Origin: Nostoc parmelioides FACHB-3921 | Lineage (GTDB): Bacteria > Cyanobacteriota > Cyanobacteriia > Cyanobacteriales > Nostocaceae | NCBI RefSeq assembly: GCF_014696625.1 | Contig: NZ_JACJQL010000029.1 | Span: forward strand, 24,850 to 88,849 | Direction of reading: 5' to 3' | DNA length: 64,000 nucleotides | Shown: piece by piece, positions 24,371 to 33,713 of the stretch | Numbering within the stretch: position 1 is the first letter of the stretch | Layout: every line of letters begins with the position of its first letter | Notes under the pieces: generated by a model | The model's database searches: none | The model's input: the letters and a program-made list of their open reading frames with translations, nothing else | Told to the model about the DNA's origin: nothing | Position numbers and translations under genes: made by a program

Positions 24371-27148
24371 TTACTTTACTTTGCCTCGAAAGCGCACGAA
24401 GCCGTAAGACTCTGGTGGATTCCCGCTACTAGTTGCAGGGGGTAGGTTGGGTAAGATCAGATTACGTGTAATCTCCACTACTAAAGCTCCATTGGTATTG
24501 CTACCAATGTTGTTGCAAACGCTTGGTGTATTAGGATCATTAGCTGGGTAAAAAGTGGCGCGATCGCTATCTGCTACATTACTTAAATAAACTGTTGGTA
24601 TAGTAGAGCCAATAGCTAAACCAATACCTTGATCTGTTCCTGACAAACCACCATCATTAGGAGTCAGACTATTAAAAGCATTGGGAATAAAATTAACATT
24701 AGTCGGAACTAAGTCACACAATTTCACTTTAGTTACATTACTTAACCCATTGGAAAGGAAGTAAATTGTGTACTCTAGCTCATCTCCTGGTTTGACAACG
24801 CCAGCATTAATCAATCCTCGCAAATAGCCGACAGGCCATTTAGAATCACTGTCATTAGTAGCATAAGGTTCTGGCACATAGTTACTGGCATTGCTAGGAA
24901 CATCACTACGACCATCGACAATATCATTTAAATCTTGATTATTAACGCGGGTAATACGTTTAGTTAACAGCAAGTTAGGACTAGAGCTAATAGCATTTGA
25001 TGCTGTAAATAAAGTGGGGTCATCATCTGCCGTACTGGTAGGGTTGTTACCAGTATTTACACCATTATCAGCAATTTGTAAGAATGAATTGCCAAGAGTT
25101 GGGGGGTTACTAGTAGCACCAGCAGAATCTGCATCAGTAAACACTGTACCGACAGTTCCTGTAGAATTATCAGGTGTGTTAAAAGTAGCATTTGCTTGGT
25201 TACTAATGGGATTACCCCCATTAGCATTATTAATTGTGGCAGTGATTTTAATCGTGATGGTATCGTTTACACCCAGAGTTCCAGAATTTGTCAAAGTCAC
25301 CACACCAGCACCGTTATAACTGGGATTCAGCGTAATATTATTCCCCGACGTTGCCGTAGTAATTGCTGCACTCACAAAGGTTAATTGTGAGGGTAATGAG
25401 TCGTTAATCACAAAGTTAATAGCATTGCTATTGCCTGGACTCAGGTTAGAGTAGGTGATGGTATATTCAATGCGATCGCCTACAGTCACAGTTCCACTAT
25501 TATCATTGTCCGTGAGGAAGCGAACAGACTTGGTTCCTCTGACATTTGCTTGATTACTAGTAGTAATTACCAAGGGAGTATTGATTGCTTGACTGGGGAA
25601 ATATGTCCAAGTATCTATCCCCTTAAAGTCACCATACCCACCACTAAACTCATGCTCTCCTAATGCGCTATTAATCCCTCTAGCGGCATTCCGAGGGCTA
25701 GTAGCTCCTGTCCCATTCAGGTTAATCGTCGTACCGTTAGCTGTAACATAATTGCTGTCATTGTAATAAACGGTAGTCGCTCCAATCGGCTGTCCATTCA
25801 TATCTACAAGGCTAGGAAAAGCAGTAGGAGGGTTTTCCATTGTGATTTTAAATCCCAAAGGATTATTTTCCGCATCCAACATGGGAAAGTGATATTCACC
25901 AGATCGTGTTGTGATGATGGCATTATATGGATCATTGTTTGGTCGAGGTGGGAGATTTGTCCCAGACGCATCCTTCCCATCCCAAAACACTACATTTGAG
26001 CCAACAGACAGCACATTTTGTAGCACTCGATCAACGCTAGGGTCATAAATGTTATCCGTGTTGGTGTCAATAATTATTTGATAGCTACCAGTAGAAACGG
26101 CATTGAAGCTAAAATTTCCTCCCACACCCACAGGGGCTTGATTCCCACTACCTCCGGTACCCCCAGTAAATTTGAATGAAGTTGGTACTGTCGGCACAGT
26201 CGCCAACGTAGAAATACCTAAATAATTGAGCGTTGAGTTGTCAGGTCGATTGAAGAAAACTAAGTGGGTAATGTCGGTTGCAGTATCAGCAACAGTTGGA
26301 TCTTGGACTCGCACATTACCGCTAAAGATCAAATCATTATTAGTAGCGCCACCGGCAGAACGGTACACAGTGCTGTTATTTGTTTTATCGATAAATCCCC
26401 GGTTATTAGCAAAAAATATAAAACCAAAGGGATCGATTCCATTCATATCAGTTTCGTAGCGATACCCATCTTTGGTTTGAATATACAGCTTAGAATTGAG
26501 TGCTATGGGATTACCACTACTGGCATTTGACCCCATATTCATCGCAATATAGTTAGTAAATACCCGTCCTTTCTTAGCAACGCCATTACTCCGAACTGTG
26601 ATATCCCAAGCCGCTACCCCTGAGAGTTGAGTACCATCTGTAGGAAATTGCACCGTTACATCTCTTGGCGGTGGATTGCCTGAACCACTCGTATTTACAG
26701 AACGAAATTCAACTTCATAAATACCAGTTTCTGTAGCGACAAAACTACAAGGGATATAGCCACCACTATTAGGTAAAGGGCCGGCCGTTTCTTTAGCAAT
26801 TGTGTCAATAAAACCAAAACCAGTAGCCAGAACATCACAAGAGCCATTTTGACCATTAAAGGGACTGCGGTAAACAATATCCTGTGGGTTTGAGAAACTA
26901 GTAGCGACACTAGAACCAAGATTAACTGTTTCTCCCACTTCCACATACACTTTCAGTGTAGTTTTCCGAACAATACCTGCTGCTGTTAAATTTGACCATT
27001 CCAGGTAAGGTCTATATCCACCATCAGAAATTAACTCTTTGCTACCTTCCGCCCAGCTAGGTTGGATACTATTTCCGAAAATACACACAAAAAAGCCCAG
27101 GCTACTCAGCCATAGTTTTCGGCGACTACTGGTTAATGGCTTTTTCAT
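24371..27148 (-). CDS. Large secreted DUF11-type surface protein (gene 5 of the surface cluster)
   Basis: A 925-residue protein from ATG 27148 (MKKPLTSSRRKLWLSSLGFF), chosen because a signal peptide follows directly (cleavage likely after PSWA, about residue 35); an upstream ATG at 27247 would bury it. The first half is beta-rich without a family I know (two Cys in GSCDVLA and YIPCSF). DUF11-like conserved-repeat domains lie at about residues 540-640 (GDRIEYTITYSN) and 720-820 (GDELEYTIYFLSNG). Composition is high in Asn, Thr, Gly and Ser, as in cell-surface proteins. It is last in a five-gene minus-strand cluster, 420 bp behind the beta-barrel gene. Confidence 0.75.
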   Translation of the reverse strand: MKKPLTSSRRKLWLSSLGFFVCIFGNSIQPSWAEGSKELISDGGYRPYLEWSNLTAAGIVRKTTLKVYVEVGETVNLGSSVATSFSNPQDIVYRSPFNGQNGSCDVLATGFGFIDTIAKETAGPLPNSGGYIPCSFVATETGIYEVEFRSVNTSGSGNPPPRDVTVQFPTDGTQLSGVAAWDITVRSNGVAKKGRVFTNYIAMNMGSNASSGNPIALNSKLYIQTKDGYRYETDMNGIDPFGFIFFANNRGFIDKTNNSTVYRSAGGATNNDLIFSGNVRVQDPTVADTATDITHLVFFNRPDNSTLNYLGISTLATVPTVPTSFKFTGGTGGSGNQAPVGVGGNFSFNAVSTGSYQIIIDTNTDNIYDPSVDRVLQNVLSVGSNVVFWDGKDASGTNLPPRPNNDPYNAIITTRSGEYHFPMLDAENNPLGFKITMENPPTAFPSLVDMNGQPIGATTVYYNDSNYVTANGTTINLNGTGATSPRNAARGINSALGEHEFSGGYGDFKGIDTWTYFPSQAINTPLVITTSNQANVRGTKSVRFLTDNDNSGTVTVGDRIEYTITYSNLSPGNSNAINFVINDSLPSQLTFVSAAITTATSGNNITLNPSYNGAGVVTLTNSGTLGVNDTITIKITATINNANGGNPISNQANATFNTPDNSTGTVGTVFTDADSAGATSNPPTLGNSFLQIADNGVNTGNNPTSTADDDPTLFTASNAISSSPNLLLTKRITRVNNQDLNDIVDGRSDVPSNASNYVPEPYATNDSDSKWPVGYLRGLINAGVVKPGDELEYTIYFLSNGLSNVTKVKLCDLVPTNVNFIPNAFNSLTPNDGGLSGTDQGIGLAIGSTIPTVYLSNVADSDRATFYPANDPNTPSVCNNIGSNTNGALVVEITRNLILPNLPPATSSGNPPESYGFVRFRGKVK

Positions 27149-27568
27149 GGTTTTTTTGTTTAGATTGCCCACAGTTGCAGAAAATCTATCATTTCTATAG
27201 ATTTTTATGGTGGCGATCGCTTTTAAGTAATTAAATAAATATTTCATTGGTAAATTTAAAATTTAAACAACATAGGCATAAATGTAGGTGTAATCAAAAT
27301 GTTGCGAAATATCTATCCAAAATTGTTGGACTATTTTTCCCATCGGCGACAGTCGCATTTCACCACCAATAACATTGCCAACAAAAATGAGTGCGATCGC
27401 CTGTACAAATAGTCACAAAATACTAACCATTAGCAACATAATCCTGATTTTTTAACCCCATAGATTCCACCCGATATTTGCCCCGAAATTTTGTTTATTC
27501 ATCATCCAAATTATTCCCCATACACAACAAAATCTGTAGAGACATTGCCGTGCAAAGTCTCTACCACG
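27149..27568. other. 420-bp gap inside the surface cluster, with a hairpin
   Basis: No gene. It contains the GTAGAGACATTGC hairpin (27535-27564), directly after the beta-barrel gene stop in the direction of transcription, so expression of the last cluster gene may be reduced or need its own promoter. Confidence 0.5.
27535..27564. repeat. Hairpin, copy 2 of the GTAGAGACGTTG family
   Basis: TGTAGAGACATTGC (27535-27548) pairs with GCAAAGTCTCTAC (27552-27564), one mismatch. It starts 4 bases past the stop of the beta-barrel gene on the minus strand. Confidence 0.65.
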
Positions 27569-30500
27569 TCACGGTTGACGCGCCACAGATTTTTGTAATC
27601 CAAACCCATCAAATAATTCATTCAATTTCAACGTCAGACCTAAATAAACCCCCCCTGCTGACCGCGTACCGGAAAAATCCCGGTCATCAACCTTACCAAA
27701 GGCATAACCAGCCGAAAGCCGCAAATTAGGACTCAAATAATATCCAGCCTCCACTACAAAACCCGTCTCTGTATGGTTAGTTTGACCAATCACCCGCGCC
27801 TCACCGACTAAGTCCCAGCTATATCCCAGGCGATAAGTTGCACGCAATTGTCCCAAATTCACCGTACTAGTACCAGCTAAATCACTGGCTAAATAAGAGG
27901 TACTATGACGCAGCGCATATTTACCATAAAATTCCCATTGCCAATTAGGTGCATAAATAGCTTCTACAGCAAAGGTATGGTCTTGAGAACCAGTACCACT
28001 ACCTAAAAGAATCGTGTCAGGAATAGTCGCCGGATTTTGACGATATTCATAACGCAACAAGGCGTTAAATTTATCGTTGTTGGGGTCGCGGTAAGCTAAA
28101 CCCAACTTCAAATTGGCTGTATCCCCCAGACCAGAGAGTTTTTGATTGGAAGAGTTGGCTTGTTGATATCTCACTAAAGCTGTGAGTGCAGGAGAAATTT
28201 TCCCTAAGGCGGCGGCTGTAATCACCGTGTTAGAACCACCAGAAGAAGTCCGATGTTCATAACGCGCGCTTGCTTGGAATTGAGGATTATCAGAGTATTC
28301 CAAACCTATGCTGTAACTATCACCCCCATTAAATCCAATAGAAGAAGCACTTTGACCAACAGCAAAGGGTTGGGCAAATTGTTGACCTGCGGCGGTGCGG
28401 TTGAAGAAGTTACCAAAGACGTGTTCATAAGCCAGATTCAGCCTTAAACCACGAGCAATCAGCCAACGGTTATTTAACCCAATAGCACCTTGAGTAGTCA
28501 GTTCATTCGCCCCACCAATGATGGAGTAACGACCGGTGAGGGTAGTATCAGAACCGAGTTTATGCTCACCGTTAACACTTAAGCTGGTGATGGAGTTACC
28601 AGAAGACTGACCGCTACTATAAAACTGTTGAGCCAAGCTGATATTCACACCAGGAACAACAGCCCAATTAAGACCGAAGATAGTGCGGTCTGGATAGACA
28701 GTATCTTTTTGGGAAGATAGGGTGAGTTCGTTTTGGGCTTGGAATGTCAGGTTGTTGGTTAGAGGATATGTTAAACGGGAACGCAATTGATCTGATGTAC
28801 TTTCTAGACCATTTGTCGCTGTCCGGTCTTCCCGATTACGGTGAATCCAATCCACATCTACAGTGGCTTTACCAAAACGTTGTTGAATCCCCGCCGAGAT
28901 TGTTGTCAGGGAATTATCGACTTGGCTACCGGGAATTGCTTGTGAACGCGGAGAAAATAGTTCTTCAAATGTATCTAGTGGTTGGGGTGCAATACCAAAG
29001 TTGTCTTCATGGTCGTACTGGACACGGATATTTGTGGTTGGGGAAAGTCGCCCTGTTAACTGTCCACCATAGCGAGTTTGACCAGGGACAAAACTAATGG
29101 TGGCGTTATTGGCAAAACCTGTGTCGGCGTAGCGATAATAAGCCCGACCTTGGAAACCTGAAAAAATCTGCCCTTGGGCTTCCAGGCGGTAGGCTTCCCC
29201 TCGCACCCGCCCCATTATGTCAGAATCATTACGAGAATGGGCATATTCGGCAATTAGCTGGTTTTGAGAACCGAGAGAGATTTTGGCATCTGCACCATAA
29301 AGTTCAAAACCACGTAGTCCTTGATTCTCTCTGACATAGGTTGCAGCTATCCAACTTTCTTGGTTGAGGGTACGGGAAAAGTTGTATTGCAAACGACCTG
29401 CATAGATATTGCTATCAGAATTGTTGCTGTCATATTGATAGCTGACAACAATTCGCCGCACTAGAACCTGTCCCGTTGCATCAATATCAGTACGTAGGAT
29501 TGGTTCGCGGAAGATGATAGTACCGCGATCGTAGTCTATTTCGTAATCTGGGCCGCGATTTAGTTGTTTACGTTCCAGCACCGTACCAGGACGATTGAGT
29601 TCTTCCAATTCGATAAAAAGGTTCTCACTACCAGGAACAACTAACCGCCGGGAAAGAAAGTAATAACCACTGGTTCCATCAGGTGCAATGGTGTCTCGTT
29701 GAAAAGCTTCTAAATTATTGCCATAGAAACCTGTAATTTGCAGATTACCTAAGTTGTAGCTGGCTTTAAAACCGTGGAGTTGGCGGGTAACGGCGGTGAA
29801 TTGCTGAGAAGACCGAGCAAATTCTTCTGTGTTGTAGTCGCCCCACATAGCATAATCAGGCGCAGTACCCGGAATACCTGTAGAACGTTCAAAACGCAGA
29901 TATACGCTGTCAGTTGAAGGTGTAACTACGTCTACCTTAGAACTATCGCCGTAAACAGGATAGTTTTGTTCGCTAGATTGGTATGACCGAAACAGACGAT
30001 TATCACAGTTACAGTCTTCGTTGAGGCTACGAGAACTGTTATATGCGCCCGTAAATAACCACTCACCGATCGCCCCCGTGGCAAATATAGCTGAGTTAAA
30101 CTCTAATTGGGTGCCGTTATCTCTATCAGGGGGGAGGAAATCACGGAAACTGCTGTAATAATTTGTTCCTCTTGCTCCCAACCGCACATCTATCACCCCA
30201 GTCACCAAACTAGGACGCAGCGCTGTGGCAAATTCGATTTGGGTAAAGGCTTCTAAATCGTTAGTTATAGCCCGAATCCTGGCTGTTTGGGATTGGAGAG
30301 GCGATCGCCACACCGCAGTAAATTCCCCCTTTTTCGCTTCTACCTGAAACCCTGGTTGTTCTGGTTTCAAGTCAGTTCCTACCAACTCTCCCACCGTGGG
30401 GATTAAGGTAATAATCGCATCTTGATTTGAGCGATTGCCATTTTCATCGAGGAGTTGACCGCGAATTGTCGCCGTTGAACGTCCATCAGCTGGGACACGA

Positions 30501-31405
30501 GATTCAACAGTTTCTACTGTGAGTTTTTTGGCTGTTCCCCTGACAACTACCCGCATCGTAACGGGTGCTTCTGTCCCTCCTACTATTTGTGCAGCTAGAG
30601 TATTTTCCCCTTCCTTGAGACCAACTCCATACCATGTCTGCGTTACTAAGTTAGTATCAGCATCAGTTTCTGTACGTCCCAACAAAGAAGAGTCTACCAA
30701 TACCCCATTTACCCGCAACTCTACTTGACTACCAGACGGGAACTGCACTACTACGGTAGTTGCCGACACATCAATCACACTGTCAGCTGTGGGAGTCAGG
30801 ATTTTCGCTACTGTTGCAGTTGTCGGAGTATTTTCCCTCCGTCCATTACCCTTATCTGTTTCTGCAACTAATTTGCGTAAACTTCTAGGTATGGGTGTAT
30901 CTGTTGCTGGTTGAAAGGTGGGAATTTCTTTTGGGGTAGTTGGCGCTGGTTCTGCTAGTCTACTTAAACCTCTGGGTAATGGGTCATCTGCTGGTTGGAA
31001 TGGTGAGATAGCATTTGTTGGTGCGTTGGATGTAGGTGTTTCCTCTGGTACTTCATTAGTCTGAGTTGTGCGACCTAATCCCCTCACCCCTTTCTCTACC
31101 GGGGAAGTGGAAAGATTCAAAGCCTCTGGGGCGGGAGAGGGGTTTTCTATTTCATCCTGGGTTAACTGAGTGGTTAATTCCGTAGTGCGACCTAATCCCC
31201 TAATCTCCTTCTCTCGTAGGGAAAGGGGAATATTCAAAGCCTCTCCCCTATGAGGGAAGAGGTCGGGAGAGGGTTTTTCTAAATCAGGTGAAAATTCTGG
31301 ATTTTCTTGAGCTTCAGCATGAACTATTGCTGGACACAAGACAAAGCTTAAAGCCCCGGCCATTGCTCCCATCAACCGCAAATTGAAAATAGTTACAGGT
31401 TTCAT
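27569..31405 (-). CDS. Putative outer-membrane beta-barrel protein with Ig-like domains (gene 4 of the surface cluster)
   Basis: A 1278-residue protein from ATG 31405, which has GGAGGT nine bases upstream and overlaps the previous stop as ATGA. A signal peptide (about 1-28, ending PAIVHA) is followed by a Pro/Thr-rich region (about 30-200) that contains two in-frame copies of an intergenic repeat (EALN...RGLGRTT). Invasin/Big_1-like Ig domains lie at about 215-400 (VPADGRSTATIRGQLLDENG). The rest (about 405-1278) alternates short amphipathic strands with turns, rich in Tyr, Asn and Gly, as in a large outer-membrane barrel (for example YPVYGDSSKVD, YAMWGDYNTEEFARSS). It may export or anchor the neighbouring DUF11 proteins; that is inference. 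Confidence 0.72.
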   Translation of the reverse strand: MKPVTIFNLRLMGAMAGALSFVLCPAIVHAEAQENPEFSPDLEKPSPDLFPHRGEALNIPLSLREKEIRGLGRTTELTTQLTQDEIENPSPAPEALNLSTSPVEKGVRGLGRTTQTNEVPEETPTSNAPTNAISPFQPADDPLPRGLSRLAEPAPTTPKEIPTFQPATDTPIPRSLRKLVAETDKGNGRRENTPTTATVAKILTPTADSVIDVSATTVVVQFPSGSQVELRVNGVLVDSSLLGRTETDADTNLVTQTWYGVGLKEGENTLAAQIVGGTEAPVTMRVVVRGTAKKLTVETVESRVPADGRSTATIRGQLLDENGNRSNQDAIITLIPTVGELVGTDLKPEQPGFQVEAKKGEFTAVWRSPLQSQTARIRAITNDLEAFTQIEFATALRPSLVTGVIDVRLGARGTNYYSSFRDFLPPDRDNGTQLEFNSAIFATGAIGEWLFTGAYNSSRSLNEDCNCDNRLFRSYQSSEQNYPVYGDSSKVDVVTPSTDSVYLRFERSTGIPGTAPDYAMWGDYNTEEFARSSQQFTAVTRQLHGFKASYNLGNLQITGFYGNNLEAFQRDTIAPDGTSGYYFLSRRLVVPGSENLFIELEELNRPGTVLERKQLNRGPDYEIDYDRGTIIFREPILRTDIDATGQVLVRRIVVSYQYDSNNSDSNIYAGRLQYNFSRTLNQESWIAATYVRENQGLRGFELYGADAKISLGSQNQLIAEYAHSRNDSDIMGRVRGEAYRLEAQGQIFSGFQGRAYYRYADTGFANNATISFVPGQTRYGGQLTGRLSPTTNIRVQYDHEDNFGIAPQPLDTFEELFSPRSQAIPGSQVDNSLTTISAGIQQRFGKATVDVDWIHRNREDRTATNGLESTSDQLRSRLTYPLTNNLTFQAQNELTLSSQKDTVYPDRTIFGLNWAVVPGVNISLAQQFYSSGQSSGNSITSLSVNGEHKLGSDTTLTGRYSIIGGANELTTQGAIGLNNRWLIARGLRLNLAYEHVFGNFFNRTAAGQQFAQPFAVGQSASSIGFNGGDSYSIGLEYSDNPQFQASARYEHRTSSGGSNTVITAAALGKISPALTALVRYQQANSSNQKLSGLGDTANLKLGLAYRDPNNDKFNALLRYEYRQNPATIPDTILLGSGTGSQDHTFAVEAIYAPNWQWEFYGKYALRHSTSYLASDLAGTSTVNLGQLRATYRLGYSWDLVGEARVIGQTNHTETGFVVEAGYYLSPNLRLSAGYAFGKVDDRDFSGTRSAGGVYLGLTLKLNELFDGFGLQKSVARQP
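31067..31147. repeat. Intergenic-type repeat carried in frame inside a CDS, copy 1
   Basis: Within the beta-barrel gene. Shares GACCTAATCCCCT, a CTCTACCGGGGAAG-type centre and TTCAAAGCCTCT with the copy at 31184-31279 and with intergenic DNA at 51212-51282. Confidence 0.7.
31184..31279. repeat. Intergenic-type repeat carried in frame inside a CDS, copy 2
   Basis: Second copy in the beta-barrel gene, with GACCTAATCCCCTAATC, CTCTCGTAGGGAAAGGGG and TTCAAAGCCTCTCC. Both copies are read in the same frame and give similar peptide segments ending RGLGRTT. Confidence 0.7.
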
Positions 31406-32931
31406 GGCTTGACTACCTCCTCTGGGGTGGGAGTAACCGCAAAGTTCATCCTTACCAAACCACCAGGTTCGAGGCGTACCCAACGAGATTGGCTATTGCG
31501 TTCGCGGAATTTTTCGTTGGGAGCTAGTTTGTAACCAGGGACGCTACTCAGGTCTAATACTCCCGTGTGGCTTCCGGGTAAAACGTTGGCGAGTGAGAAT
31601 AAACCGTTGGGATCTGTGGTGATACGGTTACCGTCTTGGAGGAAAATCACAGCGTTGGCAATTCCTACTTCTCCCGGCTGTTGTTCACCGTCAAAGTTTT
31701 TGTCATCAAAGACCCGACCAATAATAGTGCCGCAATCAGAAACTATACCTGGACGAATCTTCAGCTGGTGCGTTGCTGGGCCATCCTTAATCCTAAATCT
31801 GTTATCAGCCCGTTCAGCATTGACGATCGCACTATTACGACCACTACCACGCAAGGAATCGGTCGTCAGTTGAGCTGCATAGGCAATGTTAATGACTTTA
31901 CCAACGGGAACATTGGCGTTAGAGCGAAATGTAATAGTGTTGCCATTACTAACGGGAGTGACAGTTACTGATTCCCCATCAATTTCACCACGCACAGACT
32001 TAGGAATAAAATTAAAACCTAAGGGTAAAGTATCCGTAATTTCTACATTACTTAAAGCCGCATCAGATAAATTTCGTACTGATAAACGATAGATAACAGT
32101 ATCTCCAGGTTCAGCCGCAGCGCGATCGCCTGTTTTGATCAGCTGTGCCTGAGTTACCTGACACATATTCGTCGTGAACTCAAAAGCTAATAAATCTAGT
32201 CCCACAACTTCGGCATTAGGAACTAAAACCACAGTGCTTTCTACCCTAGAGTCACCAGTCAAACTGATTGGTTGACCATCCAAAGAAGTCGCAATATAAC
32301 GCACAATATTGTTATTAATTGTGCCTGTGCTATTGAGAATTTCAATTTTAATCCGCCGTTGTCGATAAACGGAATTAGCTGGAGGGTTAACTACAAAAAT
32401 ATAGGTTCTACCCGGTTCAATTTGACCACGATTCGGGTCGAGCAGAAAATTATAAACACCAGCCGGATTATTGGTAATGAAATAAGGATTACTGTTCTCA
32501 GAATTTGGTCTTAAACCGCCAGGAGTATCGTTATTGGGAATATCAGGAACTTCTGTGGGTGTGAGGGAAACTAACTGACCTAATTCTGTGCCGGTGGGGT
32601 CACTGGGATTAGTTTCATATACACTCACCGAAAAACCAGTGTAGTCTGGTAATAAAGTTCCTGCACAACCTAAAATCCTCCCTAATGGGTCAACTAAAGG
32701 ACTAGGATTGACATTAGTTTTAATAGTTGATCCTTGATATCGATTATTACTAGCTCTATCTTGATAAGAGTATGTAGCTTGGTTTGTGAGATTGACTACG
32801 GGAGTATTTTGCGCGGTCACTGGTGTCGGTATGGTAGTATGCAATAAGCTTCCTAAAAGAAGATTGGCAGTTAACTTGTGATACCAGTTACTGCGGAAGT
32901 AAATTGATGTTGGTTTACAAGGACGAATCAC
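31402..32931 (-). CDS. Secreted DUF11/SdrD-B-type protein (gene 3 of the surface cluster)
   Basis: A 509-residue protein with an N-terminal signal (about 20-40, LLLGSLLHTTIPTPVTA). Just after it comes LTNQATYSYQD, also found in related form at the start of gene 1. A DUF11 domain sits at about 260-370 (AEPGDTVIYRLSVRNLSDAA, then ITDTLPLGFNFIP). A C-terminal SD-repeat B / CNA-B-like domain begins IIGRVFDDKNFDGEQQPGE (about 405) and is Ca-binding in relatives. Its stop overlaps the ATG of the beta-barrel gene (ATGA), so the two are translationally coupled and probably made in fixed proportion. Confidence 0.8.
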   Translation of the reverse strand: MIRPCKPTSIYFRSNWYHKLTANLLLGSLLHTTIPTPVTAQNTPVVNLTNQATYSYQDRASNNRYQGSTIKTNVNPSPLVDPLGRILGCAGTLLPDYTGFSVSVYETNPSDPTGTELGQLVSLTPTEVPDIPNNDTPGGLRPNSENSNPYFITNNPAGVYNFLLDPNRGQIEPGRTYIFVVNPPANSVYRQRRIKIEILNSTGTINNNIVRYIATSLDGQPISLTGDSRVESTVVLVPNAEVVGLDLLAFEFTTNMCQVTQAQLIKTGDRAAAEPGDTVIYRLSVRNLSDAALSNVEITDTLPLGFNFIPKSVRGEIDGESVTVTPVSNGNTITFRSNANVPVGKVINIAYAAQLTTDSLRGSGRNSAIVNAERADNRFRIKDGPATHQLKIRPGIVSDCGTIIGRVFDDKNFDGEQQPGEVGIANAVIFLQDGNRITTDPNGLFSLANVLPGSHTGVLDLSSVPGYKLAPNEKFRERNSQSRWVRLEPGGLVRMNFAVTPTPEEVVKP

Positions 32932-33085
32932 TGAATTTATCCCCTCAGAAGCGCCCTGTTATTTATAAATAAAGGCATTGTATTGACGCAAATATGAGCC
33001 GTCGTTATCGGAACTTGGAACAACGGCTAACTATTGATTAGATGTTTTCTAGTAGTGCTAATTCGTAGTTAAGAATTAGGATTAA

Positions 33086-33628
33086 TTAACGCACCTGAGT
33101 TAAATAGGTCGCTTTGACTGTAGTTTTAGCTGCTACTAATGGCAGTTGCAAACGAATATTTGTATAAGCTGTAGCTGGTGCTGGTTTAATTTCGACTTTG
33201 CCCCCAGGGAGGGTAACTTTAACTGTGGGGTTCTCAACAAAACTGCGCCCGCCATCAATGCTATAAGTAATTTTGGCTTCTTTTTGAGAAATATCAACCG
33301 ATTTCAGCACATATACCGTGCCTTTGGGAATTGGTTGATTGAGAGTCAAATTTTTGATTGAGCGATCGCTTTTATTTTCGCCATTTAAGGTATAACGCAA
33401 CACATCTCCAGGCTGTACTACCGCTTGACCTTGTAATGCTTGCCAAGTCACCTTCTGTTTCCCCTGCTGATCTTTGCTAATAATCTGTTTTTCCGCCCCT
33501 AAGCGCAGTTGCAATTGTGGTTGATTTTTAATACTTTGAGCAACTACACTTCCTGGTAAGTGATTGATAAATGGTGCGGTAGCAATCAGCGCAAATGCAC
33601 CCATACTAGCGATAAGAACACCCTTCAT
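33086..33628 (-). CDS. Small secreted DUF11-like protein (gene 2 of the surface cluster)
   Basis: A 180-residue protein from ATG 33628 (MKGVLIASMGAFALIATAPF), chosen over an in-frame TTG five codons upstream. The signal peptide ends at about residue 31. One domain follows with GDVLRYTLNGENKSDRSIKN and LNQPIPKGTVYVLKSV, a single DUF11-like conserved-repeat unit. It resembles one domain of its larger neighbours and could act as a subunit or cap. It shares their orientation and lies 70-150 bp from each, consistent with an operon. Confidence 0.75.
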   Translation of the reverse strand: MKGVLIASMGAFALIATAPFINHLPGSVVAQSIKNQPQLQLRLGAEKQIISKDQQGKQKVTWQALQGQAVVQPGDVLRYTLNGENKSDRSIKNLTLNQPIPKGTVYVLKSVDISQKEAKITYSIDGGRSFVENPTVKVTLPGGKVEIKPAPATAYTNIRLQLPLVAAKTTVKATYLTQVR

Positions 33629-33676
33629 TACAACTAACCCCAAAAAACTGTTAGATATATGATTCCCATGTTTGCG

Positions 33677-33696
33677 GTCAGGACTTAAGTCCTGAC
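33677..33696. repeat. Perfect 20-bp palindrome between surface-cluster genes
   Basis: GTCAGGACTTAAGTCCTGAC lies between the stop of gene 1 (33714) and the start of gene 2 (33628) of the cluster. In RNA it would form a strong stem just after the large gene, but no T-run follows on the minus strand, so processing or attenuation is more likely than full termination. Confidence 0.7.
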
Positions 33697-33713
33697 TACA
33701 AACTGTGCAGAAC

